From the NCBI GenBank assembly GCA_910585565.1, contig CAJUFC010000127.1, positions 1 to 24,270 on the forward strand: DNA of 24,270 bases, read 5' to 3'. Positions 7,465-15,110 of this stretch are shown here, piece after piece. Position 1 is the first letter of the stretch. The number at the start of each line of letters is the position of its first letter. Made by a program: the position numbers and the translations under genes. This stretch comes from an uncultured Eggerthellaceae bacterium (lineage in GTDB: Bacteria > Actinomycetota > Coriobacteriia > Coriobacteriales > Eggerthellaceae). Under the pieces are notes generated by a model. The model saw only the letters and a list, made by a program, of their open reading frames with translations. It was not told the DNA's origin and made no database searches.

Positions 7465-9186
7465 ATGGGGACGACGGCTTTCACATCCTTGTTCAAGCCC
7501 GATTTGGCAACGATGGGCTACGGTCTCTTTTTGGCCGTCAACGCCGCCAGCGTCTGGGGCGGCGTCTTCCCGTTCATTCCCTTGGAATTCCAAACGCCCG
7601 ACATCATCTTTTGGTTCTTCTTGGCGCAAGCGTCGGTGTACTCGGTCAGCTACTTCGCCAGCGCCATAGGGTCGTATTGGCTGCCCGGACCCACGAGGCG
7701 CTTTCTCGTCGTGCTGGCCGCCATCCCGTACTTCGTCGGCTGGGGATGCCTGGCGTGCGCCATGTACATGGACGCCCTCGCGTTTCCGCTGTTCGTGACC
7801 GGGGGCGCGTTTCTCGGCCTTGGCTCGGCCGGCTTCTTCATGCTGTGGCAGCGCCTGTTCGCCGGCAACCCGCCCGACGTCGGCAACCGCCAGCTCATCT
7901 TGGGCACCGCATACGCCTCGGCCATCTACTTTGCGCTGCACCTCATCCCCAGCGCAGTGACGGTGTACCTCATCCCGACGGTGTTTCTGCCCACGTTCGG
8001 GCTGGCCATCATCATCCTGAGCCGCGACGTGGACACCACGCAGTCGATGTTCGAGGACATCCCGTACGAGCACCCCAAGGTCTACCGCGCGGTCGTCCAT
8101 GACTACTGGCGACCGGCCCTGTGCGTGGGCGCGCTGGGGCTTTGCGCCGGCATCATGCGCTCGCTTGCCATCGGGGACCCGTCCATGGGCGCGCTCGTGA
8201 ACGTGCTGTCCATGGGAGCGTCGCTCGTCGCGTCAATGGGGCTGCTCGTCGCGTGGCAGCAAAACAGCCTCAAGTTCAACATCGTCGACCTCTACCATAT
8301 CGTGTTTCCTGTCGCCATCACCGCTATCCTGCTCTTGCCGCTTTTGCCCTCCCACGGGCGGTGGCTGGCAGCCATCCTGTATGCCGCCTACTCCGTGGCA
8401 ACGATGCTGATGATGGTCAAGTGCGCGCAGGCGTCGCGCGACCGCGGCATCAACCCGGTGTTCATCTATGGCTTCTTCGGCGGCATCGTGTATTCGCTGC
8501 ACGAGATCGGCTTTCTGCTGGGCGCGTGGGTGGAAAGCCAGCGCATCATGGGCATCGATTCCCTGACCATGGTGGCGCTCGCCACCGGATACGTGATGGC
8601 GCTCATGTATTTCATCGGCAACGGCGGGTTTCGGCGGCATCGGGACGTCAACCACCCTGCCACCATCGAGCTGGTCGCGCTACGCCCGACCGTGGAGGAG
8701 ATGCGCGCCGAGCGAGAGATGCGTGCCGAACGCGCCGCGCGAAACGTCGCGGCGGCGAGCTCGGCCACCTCGCCAACCACGGCATCCAACGCCCACGGCC
8801 GCGCTGCCGACACCACGTGCGGCAACGCGACGACTGACGCGACTGACGCGACCGTCGCAACAGCCGCCGCCACGGCAACCGCCGCAGCACCGGCAGGCGC
8901 GCCCGCCCTCGAGACCGCACGCCCCAGCACAGCGCCGAACGGCGAGCGCGTGCAAGTGGTAGACCGCACCTGCGAGCGCGTCCGCCGGCTGCAAGAGCTC
9001 TACCGCCTCACCGCCCGCGAGGCCGACGTAGTCGAGCTGGTCGCCCGCGGCAACACAGCCGTGCGCATCGCCGAGATGCTCGTCGTGTCCGAAAGCACCA
9101 TCCGCACCCACACGCGTCGCATCTACGCCAAGCTCGACGTCCATAAGAAGCAAGAGCTCCTCGACCTCCTCGAACAGATGACCTAA
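7465..9186 (+). CDS. LuxR-family regulator with N-terminal 12-helix membrane domain (573 aa)
   Basis: Membrane-bound transcription regulator. Residues ~1-400 hold about twelve hydrophobic segments arranged like a transporter-type sensor domain. A linker of ~100 residues, rich in Ala and Thr and of low complexity, follows; the last ~59 residues are a LuxR HTH (LTAREADVVELVARG, AEMLVVSESTIRTHTRRIYAKL). Such fusions are common beside respiratory molybdoenzyme operons in Eggerthellaceae, where they are thought to sense an electron acceptor or its product. The ATG at 7465 is chosen for its fit to the TATACT promoter; the frame is open further upstream to 7366, but that extension is hydrophilic and overlaps the promoter. 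It is divergent from dmsA, its likely target, and converges with the UvrD-like gene with a 4-bp overlap of stops. Confidence 0.88.
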   Translation: MGTTAFTSLFKPDLATMGYGLFLAVNAASVWGGVFPFIPLEFQTPDIIFWFFLAQASVYSVSYFASAIGSYWLPGPTRRFLVVLAAIPYFVGWGCLACAMYMDALAFPLFVTGGAFLGLGSAGFFMLWQRLFAGNPPDVGNRQLILGTAYASAIYFALHLIPSAVTVYLIPTVFLPTFGLAIIILSRDVDTTQSMFEDIPYEHPKVYRAVVHDYWRPALCVGALGLCAGIMRSLAIGDPSMGALVNVLSMGASLVASMGLLVAWQQNSLKFNIVDLYHIVFPVAITAILLLPLLPSHGRWLAAILYAAYSVATMLMMVKCAQASRDRGINPVFIYGFFGGIVYSLHEIGFLLGAWVESQRIMGIDSLTMVALATGYVMALMYFIGNGGFRRHRDVNHPATIELVALRPTVEEMRAEREMRAERAARNVAAASSATSPTTASNAHGRAADTTCGNATTDATDATVATAAATATAAAPAGAPALETARPSTAPNGERVQVVDRTCERVRRLQELYRLTAREADVVELVARGNTAVRIAEMLVVSESTIRTHTRRIYAKLDVHKKQELLDLLEQMT

Positions 9187-10994
9187 GCCTGAGGCGGGGT
9201 CGGGCGATTTGCCTCGCAGTCTCGCACGGCTTCATCAAGGCTGAGCCGCGCCATTCTGCGCCCATCGTGCAGTTCGATCTTATCCGCCTTCAAGCCAAGG
9301 GCTTGGGCCGCAGAAAGTTCAACAGAGGTGCTGTAACTCACGATGGCACAATCCATGGATTTGCAGATTGAATCGTAGAGCATCATCCTTGCGGCGCATC
9401 TGCACTGCTCGCGCTCTGGCTCCTCCATCTGCGCCAGATCGAAATAGTCCTTGGGCAGAAGAGAGCCCTTTGCAGCACCAATCAAGATGACCAGCTCTGG
9501 GTTGAGCCCGTCAAACGACCCCGGCAGCCCGATGATCACCGAATCGACAGGCAGATCATCGTGGCTCGGATCGCTGGCGACAGGCGCATCTGCCTGCGAT
9601 TCTTCCCTAGAGCCATGCGGCGCACCGTGGGAAACGAGCTCCCCTTCGATCTTTCTCGCAAGCTTGCTCACAGCATCAAAGTGCTTGCGCTCCAAAGCCG
9701 TCATGGCCTCGACACGGTCAACCTCGCAGATGCGTAGCAGAGTCTCGGACAGAGGGAGTCGGTCTTTGGTATGCCTATGCATGCGGAAGAATGAGCTGTT
9801 AGCAAGAGCATCTCCCTGCGCACACCACCTTCTCCAAAGAAGGCCATCAGACGGGTTAGACGCGAGCTGCCCCAACAAGTCGTCATCATCGACAGAATCG
9901 TCGTTGCCCAATCCGTTCTGGGAGGATGCGCACACATACGGAATGTCGCATCTGTTCAAAGCTGCCTCCAGATTGCTCAGCCAAATGCCGTTGGGTGCGG
10001 ATATGACCACAGAAGCGGGCGACACCCCAGCATGTATATAATCGCGCACCGCTCTGACAATGCCGAGCACCTCCTCGGTCGGCGAGTCGTAAGGCTGTAT
10101 CCGGATCGACCCCTCCGTCGATTGCGCGCTCGGAAGAACTTCTGGGAGATTGGTTTGGCGCTGCCTGCTGACTATGTCGTCCGCGATTCTGACCATAGCT
10201 CGACTGCGATAGGATTCTTTCAGCCTTCGCACGGGAACGGATAGAAGCCGAGATATCTCGTCCAGCCCAGTTCGAGACTCTGCTCCTTGCTTCGTGAAGG
10301 TGCGCGGGCAACAGTCCGCAGACAGAAAGACAGAATCAGAGGCGAGTCGCGTGATGAAAATCTGAGAGACCCGACAAAGCCTATGGAAATCGTCAACAAG
10401 GATGTGATCGATTTTGCCGTACGGGAGCGCACGTTCGGCGATGCCGCTCAAGGCAATGCTTGCCGCAAGATAATGCGCCTCCTCTTCCAGCATGGAATCG
10501 ATGTCCTCCAGGCAAAGCAGCAGTTCCTCTCGTATCGTGCGAAGGTCCTCATCACCTCGATCGTCGCACGGAAGACCAGAGGCCCATCCTTCGATGATGG
10601 CTCGCTTGCAGCGATCAATCACGTCCAGAGGAATGCCGGTCGTTTCCAGGTCTTGATCGAGAATGGCGGCATCAACTCCGCTGACGATCCGATGATGCCT
10701 GCCCGTGCTTTGATAGCCAACTTCCGAATCCAGCACGGCCGCCTCGATTTCGCCGCAGGTAGCGATGTTGAACGATCCTGCAAAGGGCATGGCCTTTTGC
10801 AGGCGCTGCCTGAGGACGGCACAGTGCAGAGGGGACTGCCCGACGATGAGCATGGTTGCCGGATCTGTTCCAGCTTCGATCAGCTCGCGTGCGCGAGAGA
10901 CCAAAGCGTGGGTCTTCCCGGTGCCTGCAAGGCCTTCGACCATCTCGACATGCTTTGCCGCAATGCCGAAGGAAAGCGATTCGTGTTCTCTCAT
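9183..10994 (-). CDS. UvrD/Rep-like ATPase with degenerate helicase motifs (603 aa)
   Basis: Superfamily-1 ATPase related to UvrD/PcrA/Rep. Motif I is intact (EGLAGTGKTH, residues 20-29). Motif II reads ILVDDFHRL, with the usual DE..Q changed to DD..H. Motif III is SADCCPRTF without the usual Gln, and LKESYRSR recalls motif IV. Motif V (GSFDGLNPELVILIGAAKGSLLP) lacks the His-x-x-Lys-Gly pattern, and motif VI (CAARMMLYDSICKSMD) lacks the usual Thr-Arg. ATP binding is likely but full helicase action is doubtful. The ATG at 10994 has GGAGG 6 nt upstream; in-frame starts at 11015 and 11039 fall inside a long hairpin and lack ribosome sites. It is the last gene of the chaperone/NapGH operon, 106 bp after the NapH-like gene. 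Its role in a respiratory locus is unknown. Confidence 0.8.
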   Translation of the reverse strand: MREHESLSFGIAAKHVEMVEGLAGTGKTHALVSRARELIEAGTDPATMLIVGQSPLHCAVLRQRLQKAMPFAGSFNIATCGEIEAAVLDSEVGYQSTGRHHRIVSGVDAAILDQDLETTGIPLDVIDRCKRAIIEGWASGLPCDDRGDEDLRTIREELLLCLEDIDSMLEEEAHYLAASIALSGIAERALPYGKIDHILVDDFHRLCRVSQIFITRLASDSVFLSADCCPRTFTKQGAESRTGLDEISRLLSVPVRRLKESYRSRAMVRIADDIVSRQRQTNLPEVLPSAQSTEGSIRIQPYDSPTEEVLGIVRAVRDYIHAGVSPASVVISAPNGIWLSNLEAALNRCDIPYVCASSQNGLGNDDSVDDDDLLGQLASNPSDGLLWRRWCAQGDALANSSFFRMHRHTKDRLPLSETLLRICEVDRVEAMTALERKHFDAVSKLARKIEGELVSHGAPHGSREESQADAPVASDPSHDDLPVDSVIIGLPGSFDGLNPELVILIGAAKGSLLPKDYFDLAQMEEPEREQCRCAARMMLYDSICKSMDCAIVSYSTSVELSAAQALGLKADKIELHDGRRMARLSLDEAVRDCEANRPTPPQA

Positions 10995-11009
10995 TGCTGC
11001 CTCCAAGGT

Positions 11010-11069
11010 GTCCATCAATAAGGCGACGCCGCCCCTCAATCCCTTGCGCGGGTCGCCTTATGGATGGAC
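11010..11069 (-). repeat. 18-bp-arm hairpin in the leader of the UvrD-like gene
   Basis: Arms 11010-11027 (GTCCATCAATAAGGCGAC) and 11052-11069 pair at 17 of 18 positions, with a 24-nt loop. In the minus-strand transcript the hairpin ends 5 nt before the GGAGG ribosome site of the UvrD-like gene. No T-run follows, so control of translation or mRNA stability is more likely than termination. The loop contains CCCCTCAATCCCTTGC, which recurs almost exactly in the loop of the hairpin at 22339-22414. Confidence 0.75.
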
Positions 11070-11094
11070 CCTCCTATTCACTCGACGAGGGTCC
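11066..11094 (-). repeat. 8-bp hairpin overlapping the larger leader hairpin
   Basis: GGACCCTC (11066-11073) and GAGGGTCC (11087-11094) form a perfect 8-bp stem with a 13-nt loop just after the NapH-like stop codon. Four bases (11066-11069) belong both to this stem and to the 18-bp arm downstream, so the two structures compete. Confidence 0.65.
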
Positions 11095-11100
11095 GAGGAT

Positions 11101-12051
11101 TCAGTCCTTTGTCTTTGCCGGTACCTTTGCCTTGGCACCCTCGCCCCCTTTCGGCGGGAGAAACGGAATCGTGATGGCATGGGACGGACAAACGTCCACG
11201 CATGCTCGGCATCTCGTGCACTCGCTCCAAGAGGCTCCCATTTCAGGATGTCTCGGGTTGATGGCCTGCTCGCACGCCAACGCGCACCTGCCACAAGAGG
11301 TGTCATGAGCCGTTTCCAGGCACTTATCATTGTCGATAACGGGACGAACGGTTTTGCTCCCTTTGCCAATCAGGCTCATAATCGCAGAGATGGGACAGAT
11401 CCGGGAACACCATTTCCTGAACAGAACCACTTCGGCTATGAGCAGTGCCGGCACGAGAATCAGCGACCACGTCACATCTCCTCCAGAGAAGAGCAGGATG
11501 ACCAGGAAAATGGTAGCGAAGCTCAGCCCAATCGGGCAGATGAGGCAAAAGACCGGAAACCCGAAAATGGCAGCGGACAGCAAAGATCCTCCGAGGATGA
11601 AATGACGAGAATCGACCTTCGATCGGACATCTGCGCAAGAAGAGCATGATGAAGGGCAAGTTCTGCATGTCTTCAGAGCCTCTTTCTCCTTCTCCGTCAG
11701 AACTGCAGTCGAGCATTCATTGCCCGGCTCGATGCCGTTGTCGGGAAGCGCCTTCTTCTTCGAGAACACCTCTCGGAGCTTTGAAACAACAGGTACCGGA
11801 CATGCCCATCCACAAAACGCTCTGCCCAGGAGAAGGATCAACACAACGGCGATCACCAAGGATATGACGGCCTTGGGAATGAACGTCTTCGTTGCGAGCA
11901 TCGACCCCAAAGCGCCCAAGGGGCACAGGAAGGAGACGTCCTCCCAACCGAATGCGGAAAGGTTCCCAATTCCCAGATGGAAGGCGAAACCGATGCCGGC
12001 AATCAGGAGAATTGCGAGCGGAATCACTATGCGCAACGTCTTAGTCTTCAC
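11101..12051 (-). CDS. NapH-like membrane iron-sulfur quinol oxidase (316 aa)
   Basis: Integral membrane protein of the NapH/CcoG-like family that takes electrons from menaquinol and passes them to a NapG-like partner. The start is a GTG at 12051 whose GTGA overlaps the NapG stop by 4 bp; the open frame runs further upstream but lacks support. Hydrophobic segments lie near residues 8-26, 60-76, 152-180 and 195-210. Hallmark motifs are GRAFCGWACP (77-86) and FCLICPIG (168-175). Two C-terminal ferredoxin-type sites are present (C253/C256/C260 with C244; C278/C281/C284/C288). An additional cysteine cluster, CRTCPSSCSSC at residues 129-139, lies in the loop between helices. It belongs to the TorD/NapG operon and ends before the leader of the UvrD-like gene. 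Confidence 0.88.
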   Translation of the reverse strand: MKTKTLRIVIPLAILLIAGIGFAFHLGIGNLSAFGWEDVSFLCPLGALGSMLATKTFIPKAVISLVIAVVLILLLGRAFCGWACPVPVVSKLREVFSKKKALPDNGIEPGNECSTAVLTEKEKEALKTCRTCPSSCSSCADVRSKVDSRHFILGGSLLSAAIFGFPVFCLICPIGLSFATIFLVILLFSGGDVTWSLILVPALLIAEVVLFRKWCSRICPISAIMSLIGKGSKTVRPVIDNDKCLETAHDTSCGRCALACEQAINPRHPEMGASWSECTRCRACVDVCPSHAITIPFLPPKGGEGAKAKVPAKTKD

Positions 12052-12752
12052 TGCGCACCGCCTTTCTCGCCAAGAGGCTTCACGGTCACGGCTCTCTCGT
12101 TCGCGCCATGAGAGATAGAGCCGTTCTTCAAAGATACGCATACGGCTTCGCAAGCCCCGCAGCCGTTGCATCTGTCTTCGATGATGTGGGGGCACTGGTC
12201 ATCGTCAAGATAGATCGCGTCATAGGGACAGGCGTCATAACAGAACTTGCACCCAGCAGCGGCATAGGCCAAACACCAATCCTTGCGGATTTTCGCCACC
12301 CCAAGAACGCTTGTCTCTGGGTCGGCACCAGCAGGGAGCTTGAGAGCCTGCGTCGGGCATGCCTCTACGCAAAGCGGAATGCCGCCGTTTTCTTGCATGC
12401 AGAAATCGCACCAGTCATCCGCGAAGTCCATGGTGGGCGTGCGCATAGCCAATATGCCATCTTCGACATGCGCTGGCGCTATCACCCCACGAGGACAGCT
12501 TTCCACGCATTTCTCGCATCTGATACACGCGCCGATGACCTGCTCTTCATCTTGTCCACCAGGCGGCCTGACCATGTTCTCCTTTGGCACCACGTTGATA
12601 GCGCCTATTCCCAAAAGCGCCGCTACGCCGACAACGCCAGTGCAGAGCGTTCGCCGCGTCATCCCGCCGTAGAGCCTTTCGGGTTTGGCGCGACCATTGG
12701 CCGCCTTCTTCCGCTCCTCGCTGCGCTCCTCACCGTTTTGTCGTTCGCCCAT
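12048..12752 (-). CDS. NapG-like exported ferredoxin, four [4Fe-4S] sites (234 aa)
   Basis: Periplasm-facing (outside-facing) electron carrier of the NapG/MauM type, working with the NapH-like quinol oxidase. A charged N-terminal stretch of ~30 residues precedes a TAT-type signal/anchor (M31-T-R33-R34-T-L, then VVGVAALLGIGAI). Four cysteine groups follow: C76/C79/C82/C86; C115/C118/C128/C132; C160/C168/C171/C175; and C187 or C195/C198/C201/C205. The ATG at 12752 has GGAGGAGG upstream, within the end of torD, which it overlaps by 23 bp; a start at M31 is possible but lacks such a site. In nitrate-reductase operons NapGH delivers quinol electrons to an exported molybdoenzyme. No NapA is present here, so the recipient is likely the enzyme at 17522 or a soluble carrier. 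Confidence 0.9.
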   Translation of the reverse strand: MGERQNGEERSEERKKAANGRAKPERLYGGMTRRTLCTGVVGVAALLGIGAINVVPKENMVRPPGGQDEEQVIGACIRCEKCVESCPRGVIAPAHVEDGILAMRTPTMDFADDWCDFCMQENGGIPLCVEACPTQALKLPAGADPETSVLGVAKIRKDWCLAYAAAGCKFCYDACPYDAIYLDDDQCPHIIEDRCNGCGACEAVCVSLKNGSISHGANERAVTVKPLGEKGGAQ

Positions 12753-13464
12753 TGCTGGCCTCCTCCGTTCCGAGCAGCTCGCTCATGAACTGCATGTCTG
12801 TTTCAAGAAAGCCTTCGGTGATGAGGGCGAGACCGCGATAGAAGTCAGTTCGTGCGAATCGGCCCATATCGATGGCCAGAGCCGGGACCCAGATTGCAAG
12901 GTGATCCTGCATGAACTCGCGCTGCACCTCAAGCAGGGCATATGCTTCGTCCTCATCCCCCTCTGAAAGCGCGTCTGCCGTTTTGGCTGCCATGACCTGC
13001 ATGAACTCGAGCTCGACCGCCAGATGGTCTTCGCTTTCCTTCCAATCGTCATCCTTATCCAGATGCTGACTGCGATAGATGGCAAGAACCTCATCGCGTG
13101 CAGCCTGCATCAGCAATCTCTTCTCGGACGTGTACACGCTTTCGTAGGGATATGCCGCCGAGTAGCCATCAACGCCGTGCCCGAGGAACACATGCGCGTA
13201 ATCGACCGCAAGCTCGGTAACGGCGTTCTCCGATGCAGCGCTGAGATAGGAAGCAAGCAGCTTGTATCCGCTATCCGATTTGGCATTGCCCATATCGGCA
13301 GGCACGCGCATCGTGACGAGCTGGTCGAACAGCTCCTTTGACACCTCGACCTTGTAGAGCTGGGAGAGAAAGGCATAGTTTGCAGCCCTATTCCTGCATA
13401 TCCCCGAGACCTCTTCGAGAGAGGCCTGCTCAGTAACTTGATCTTGCGCATCAGCCTTGATCAT
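12730..13464 (-). CDS. TorD/DmsD-family molybdoenzyme chaperone (244 aa)
   Basis: Cytoplasmic all-helical chaperone that binds the signal peptide of a TAT-exported molybdoenzyme and guards it until cofactor insertion is complete. Family features are YPYESVYTSEKR (residues ~104-115), the EDHLAVELEFMQVMA helix and the DHLAIWVPALAIDMGRFARTDFYRGLA segment. Length is slightly above the usual 200-220. The start at 13464 has AAAGGGG upstream; it begins 33 bp after the end of the tandem winged-helix gene and overlaps napG-like by 23 bp. By context its client is more likely the 1001-aa molybdoenzyme at 17522 than DmsA, but either is possible. Confidence 0.9.
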   Translation of the reverse strand: MIKADAQDQVTEQASLEEVSGICRNRAANYAFLSQLYKVEVSKELFDQLVTMRVPADMGNAKSDSGYKLLASYLSAASENAVTELAVDYAHVFLGHGVDGYSAAYPYESVYTSEKRLLMQAARDEVLAIYRSQHLDKDDDWKESEDHLAVELEFMQVMAAKTADALSEGDEDEAYALLEVQREFMQDHLAIWVPALAIDMGRFARTDFYRGLALITEGFLETDMQFMSELLGTEEASNGRTTKR

Positions 13465-13497
13465 GGTTTCACCCCTTTGAAGGTTGTGGGCCCGGCC

Positions 13498-14316
13498 CTA
13501 GATTTCAGAATGATCCGTATTGAGTTCGTCCAAGAGCGATGCCCCCTCTTCGGTAATCGTCCAGGCTTGGCGCCATTCGATGCCCCCAGCCCGCTCAAGG
13601 CGGTCGATGAACTTGGTCGCATAGAATCTGGGGCTCTGAAGAAGGGGGTCGCCATCGACATGCTTGCCGATCTCCTGCGTAGTCATGCCTGTGGCATTCG
13701 AGCAAAGCGAGAGTATCTGCCGATAAATCGGAGCATAGGAGCCGTCCTCTTCCAGAAGGCCGTGCAGCCGCTCAAGCGGGTCGTCATTCGCGACCAACCG
13801 CAGACCGGTCTCTGTCGTCTTCCAGAATGCGGCCTCGGGAGGGTTCGGAGCAATGTATTCCATGTCGTCTTCAGCGATGGTGATCGGTTCGGACTCGTCG
13901 AGCCGCAGAAGGTCGCCGTTCTCATCCACGCGCTCCAGCGCTCCCGCCCTTTCCAGCAGCTCGCAAAGGTTTTCGGGCGCAAACACCGATGATCGGTTCT
14001 TCTGCTGCGCTTTGACCTCCCTATACACATCGTCGGTGGGAGTGGCATCTTCGCAGAGGGCAAGAATGCCCATCAAGATTGGCCTTTGCGTCGCCATTTG
14101 TTCCAAAAGGATGGATAGGCGTTCTTCGGCAGGCTTTTCTGCCGCATCGATGTATGCAAGCGAAGGGATGCCTTGCGGATTCGGCATGCCGTACTCGCCA
14201 TCGGCCAGCATGCCGCCCCCTGGCGCCGACAACGCGCCGTCATCCGTGGTAGCGCTTGTGGTGGCGCTTTCGGGAATATCAAACCTGAAATCGAGAGTAG
14301 CATCTTCATGTGCCAT
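13498..14316 (-). CDS. Unrecognised protein with two winged-helix-like repeats (272 aa)
   Basis: No family was recognised with confidence. The protein has a flexible N-terminus (~60 residues, rich in Ser/Thr/Ala/Gly/Pro) and then two related units: residues ~65-178 and ~182-265. Matching pieces are EERLSILLEQ / LERLHGLLEE, ILMGILALCEDAT / IYRQILSLCSNAT, LCELLERAGALE / FIDRLERAGGIE and FWKTTETGLRLVA / AWTITEEGASLLD. Helix-helix-helix-strand order with a final W/T-E-x-G wing suggests tandem winged helices. There are no metal or catalytic motifs, signal or membrane segments. The start has TGGAGG upstream. It is first in the torD-napGH-UvrD operon, so it may be a DNA-binding regulator of the locus or an adaptor for maturation. 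Confidence 0.82.
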   Translation of the reverse strand: MAHEDATLDFRFDIPESATTSATTDDGALSAPGGGMLADGEYGMPNPQGIPSLAYIDAAEKPAEERLSILLEQMATQRPILMGILALCEDATPTDDVYREVKAQQKNRSSVFAPENLCELLERAGALERVDENGDLLRLDESEPITIAEDDMEYIAPNPPEAAFWKTTETGLRLVANDDPLERLHGLLEEDGSYAPIYRQILSLCSNATGMTTQEIGKHVDGDPLLQSPRFYATKFIDRLERAGGIEWRQAWTITEEGASLLDELNTDHSEI

Positions 14317-14429
14317 GAGCCGCCTCCAGACAAAACAGTCTTAGGCAACGCCATGCTGTTGGCGCGCCTGCTTTCTTATCTGCAAGTTTTGTCCGTCTCA
14401 GACGACTCCGATACGGCTCCCCTACGAAG

Positions 14430-14459
14430 ATGATATGCGCATAGGGCTTCGACAGTCAA
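14430..14459 (-). promoter_or_regulatory. Sigma-70-type promoter for the chaperone/NapGH operon
   Basis: On the minus strand TTGACT (14454-14459) and TATCAT (14430-14435) are separated by 18 bp; each matches the consensus at five of six positions. Start of transcription would be near 14423, giving a leader of about 107 nt before the ATG at 14316. Confidence 0.65.
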
Positions 14460-14481
14460 TCAGAAAAGAGGAAGCTCCCCA

Positions 14482-14495
14482 ATCGTTATAACGAT
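14482..14495. promoter_or_regulatory. Perfect 14-bp palindrome, candidate operator
   Basis: ATCGTTATAACGAT is a perfect palindrome lying between two divergent promoters, 23 bp upstream of the minus-strand -35 box. A 13-of-14 copy lies in the LysR/molybdoenzyme intergenic region at 17314-17327. Further half-site-like words (TTACGAT, CGTTATTCC, AATCGTATT) follow within 45 bp. Position and shape fit an activator site, most likely of the LysR protein at 16271. Confidence 0.65.
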
Positions 14496-14537
14496 ATTAC
14501 GATCAGGTATGCCGTTATTCCTTTCCAGAGAATCGTA

Positions 14538-14567
14538 TTGACTGCATACGGGGCACTTCCTCATACT
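14538..14567 (+). promoter_or_regulatory. Sigma-70-type promoter for the 163-aa protein/polyferredoxin genes
   Basis: TTGACT (14538-14543) and CATACT (14562-14567) are separated by 18 bp. Transcription would begin near 14574, giving a ~40-nt leader that opens with the purine-rich GCATGGGATTAGGGGG (14571-14586). Confidence 0.6.
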
Positions 14568-14613
14568 CTAGCATGGGATTAGGGGGATCGGATGATAATC
14601 GAAAGGAACCATA

Positions 14614-15105
14614 ATGACGCGGATTCGACCCTCCTTGGTTTTGCAGATCGGCATTCCAAACGAATTGAATGACCCCTCGCTGCTCGATGAGCTCAAAAGG
14701 ACGTTTGCCTATATCGCACCTGTCGTCTTTGTCGAACGGGACAGCTGCCTCGAAATTGAGTGCGCGGAAGGTCGAGAGGACAAGGACGCCTCATATGTGA
14801 TTCCCCTGCGAATGACGGTGCGCCTGCATCGTCGATACTGGGACGACGAGGATGCCCAGGCCCACCAACTCTGGACGGAGGCCATGGAGCCGTGGCTGAA
14901 GAACACGTTCACGAAGATGTCAGGCGCCATGGAGGCGTTCTCGCGCATGGAGCTTCCAGGCATCGAGAACGGGGTGCGCTTCGGCCTCCTGGAAATTCAA
15001 TTCGATGATGACGCCGTCGTAGAGATCATGCTCGGCAACGACTCGTCCATCCCCGGAAACGCCCTTGAAATCGTCAATGCGCAGCGAATGAGGAAGGATG
15101 GTTAG
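14614..15105 (+). CDS. Unrecognised cytoplasmic protein (163 aa)
   Basis: No family recognised. It is soluble, acidic and without signal peptide, membrane segment or cysteine motif (a single Cys in SCLEIEC plus one more). Predicted secondary structure alternates strands (SLVLQIGIP, APVVFVERDSCLEIEC, YVIPLRMTVRLH, GLLEIQFDDDAVVEIMLG) with helices, suggesting a compact alpha/beta fold. AAAGGAAC precedes the ATG. The gene is divergent from the tandem winged-helix gene and ends 5 bp before the polyferredoxin gene, so the two are coupled. The context suggests an accessory or assembly role for the redox locus, which is a guess. Confidence 0.8.
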   Translation: MTRIRPSLVLQIGIPNELNDPSLLDELKRTFAYIAPVVFVERDSCLEIECAEGREDKDASYVIPLRMTVRLHRRYWDDEDAQAHQLWTEAMEPWLKNTFTKMSGAMEAFSRMELPGIENGVRFGLLEIQFDDDAVVEIMLGNDSSIPGNALEIVNAQRMRKDG

Positions 15106-15110
15106 ATTCC

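Noticed and set aside
12048..12752. Naming the NapG/NapH-like pair as a nitrate reductase system
   Set aside because: No NapA, NapB or NapD is present in the window; the pair is better described as a generic quinol-to-FeS module.
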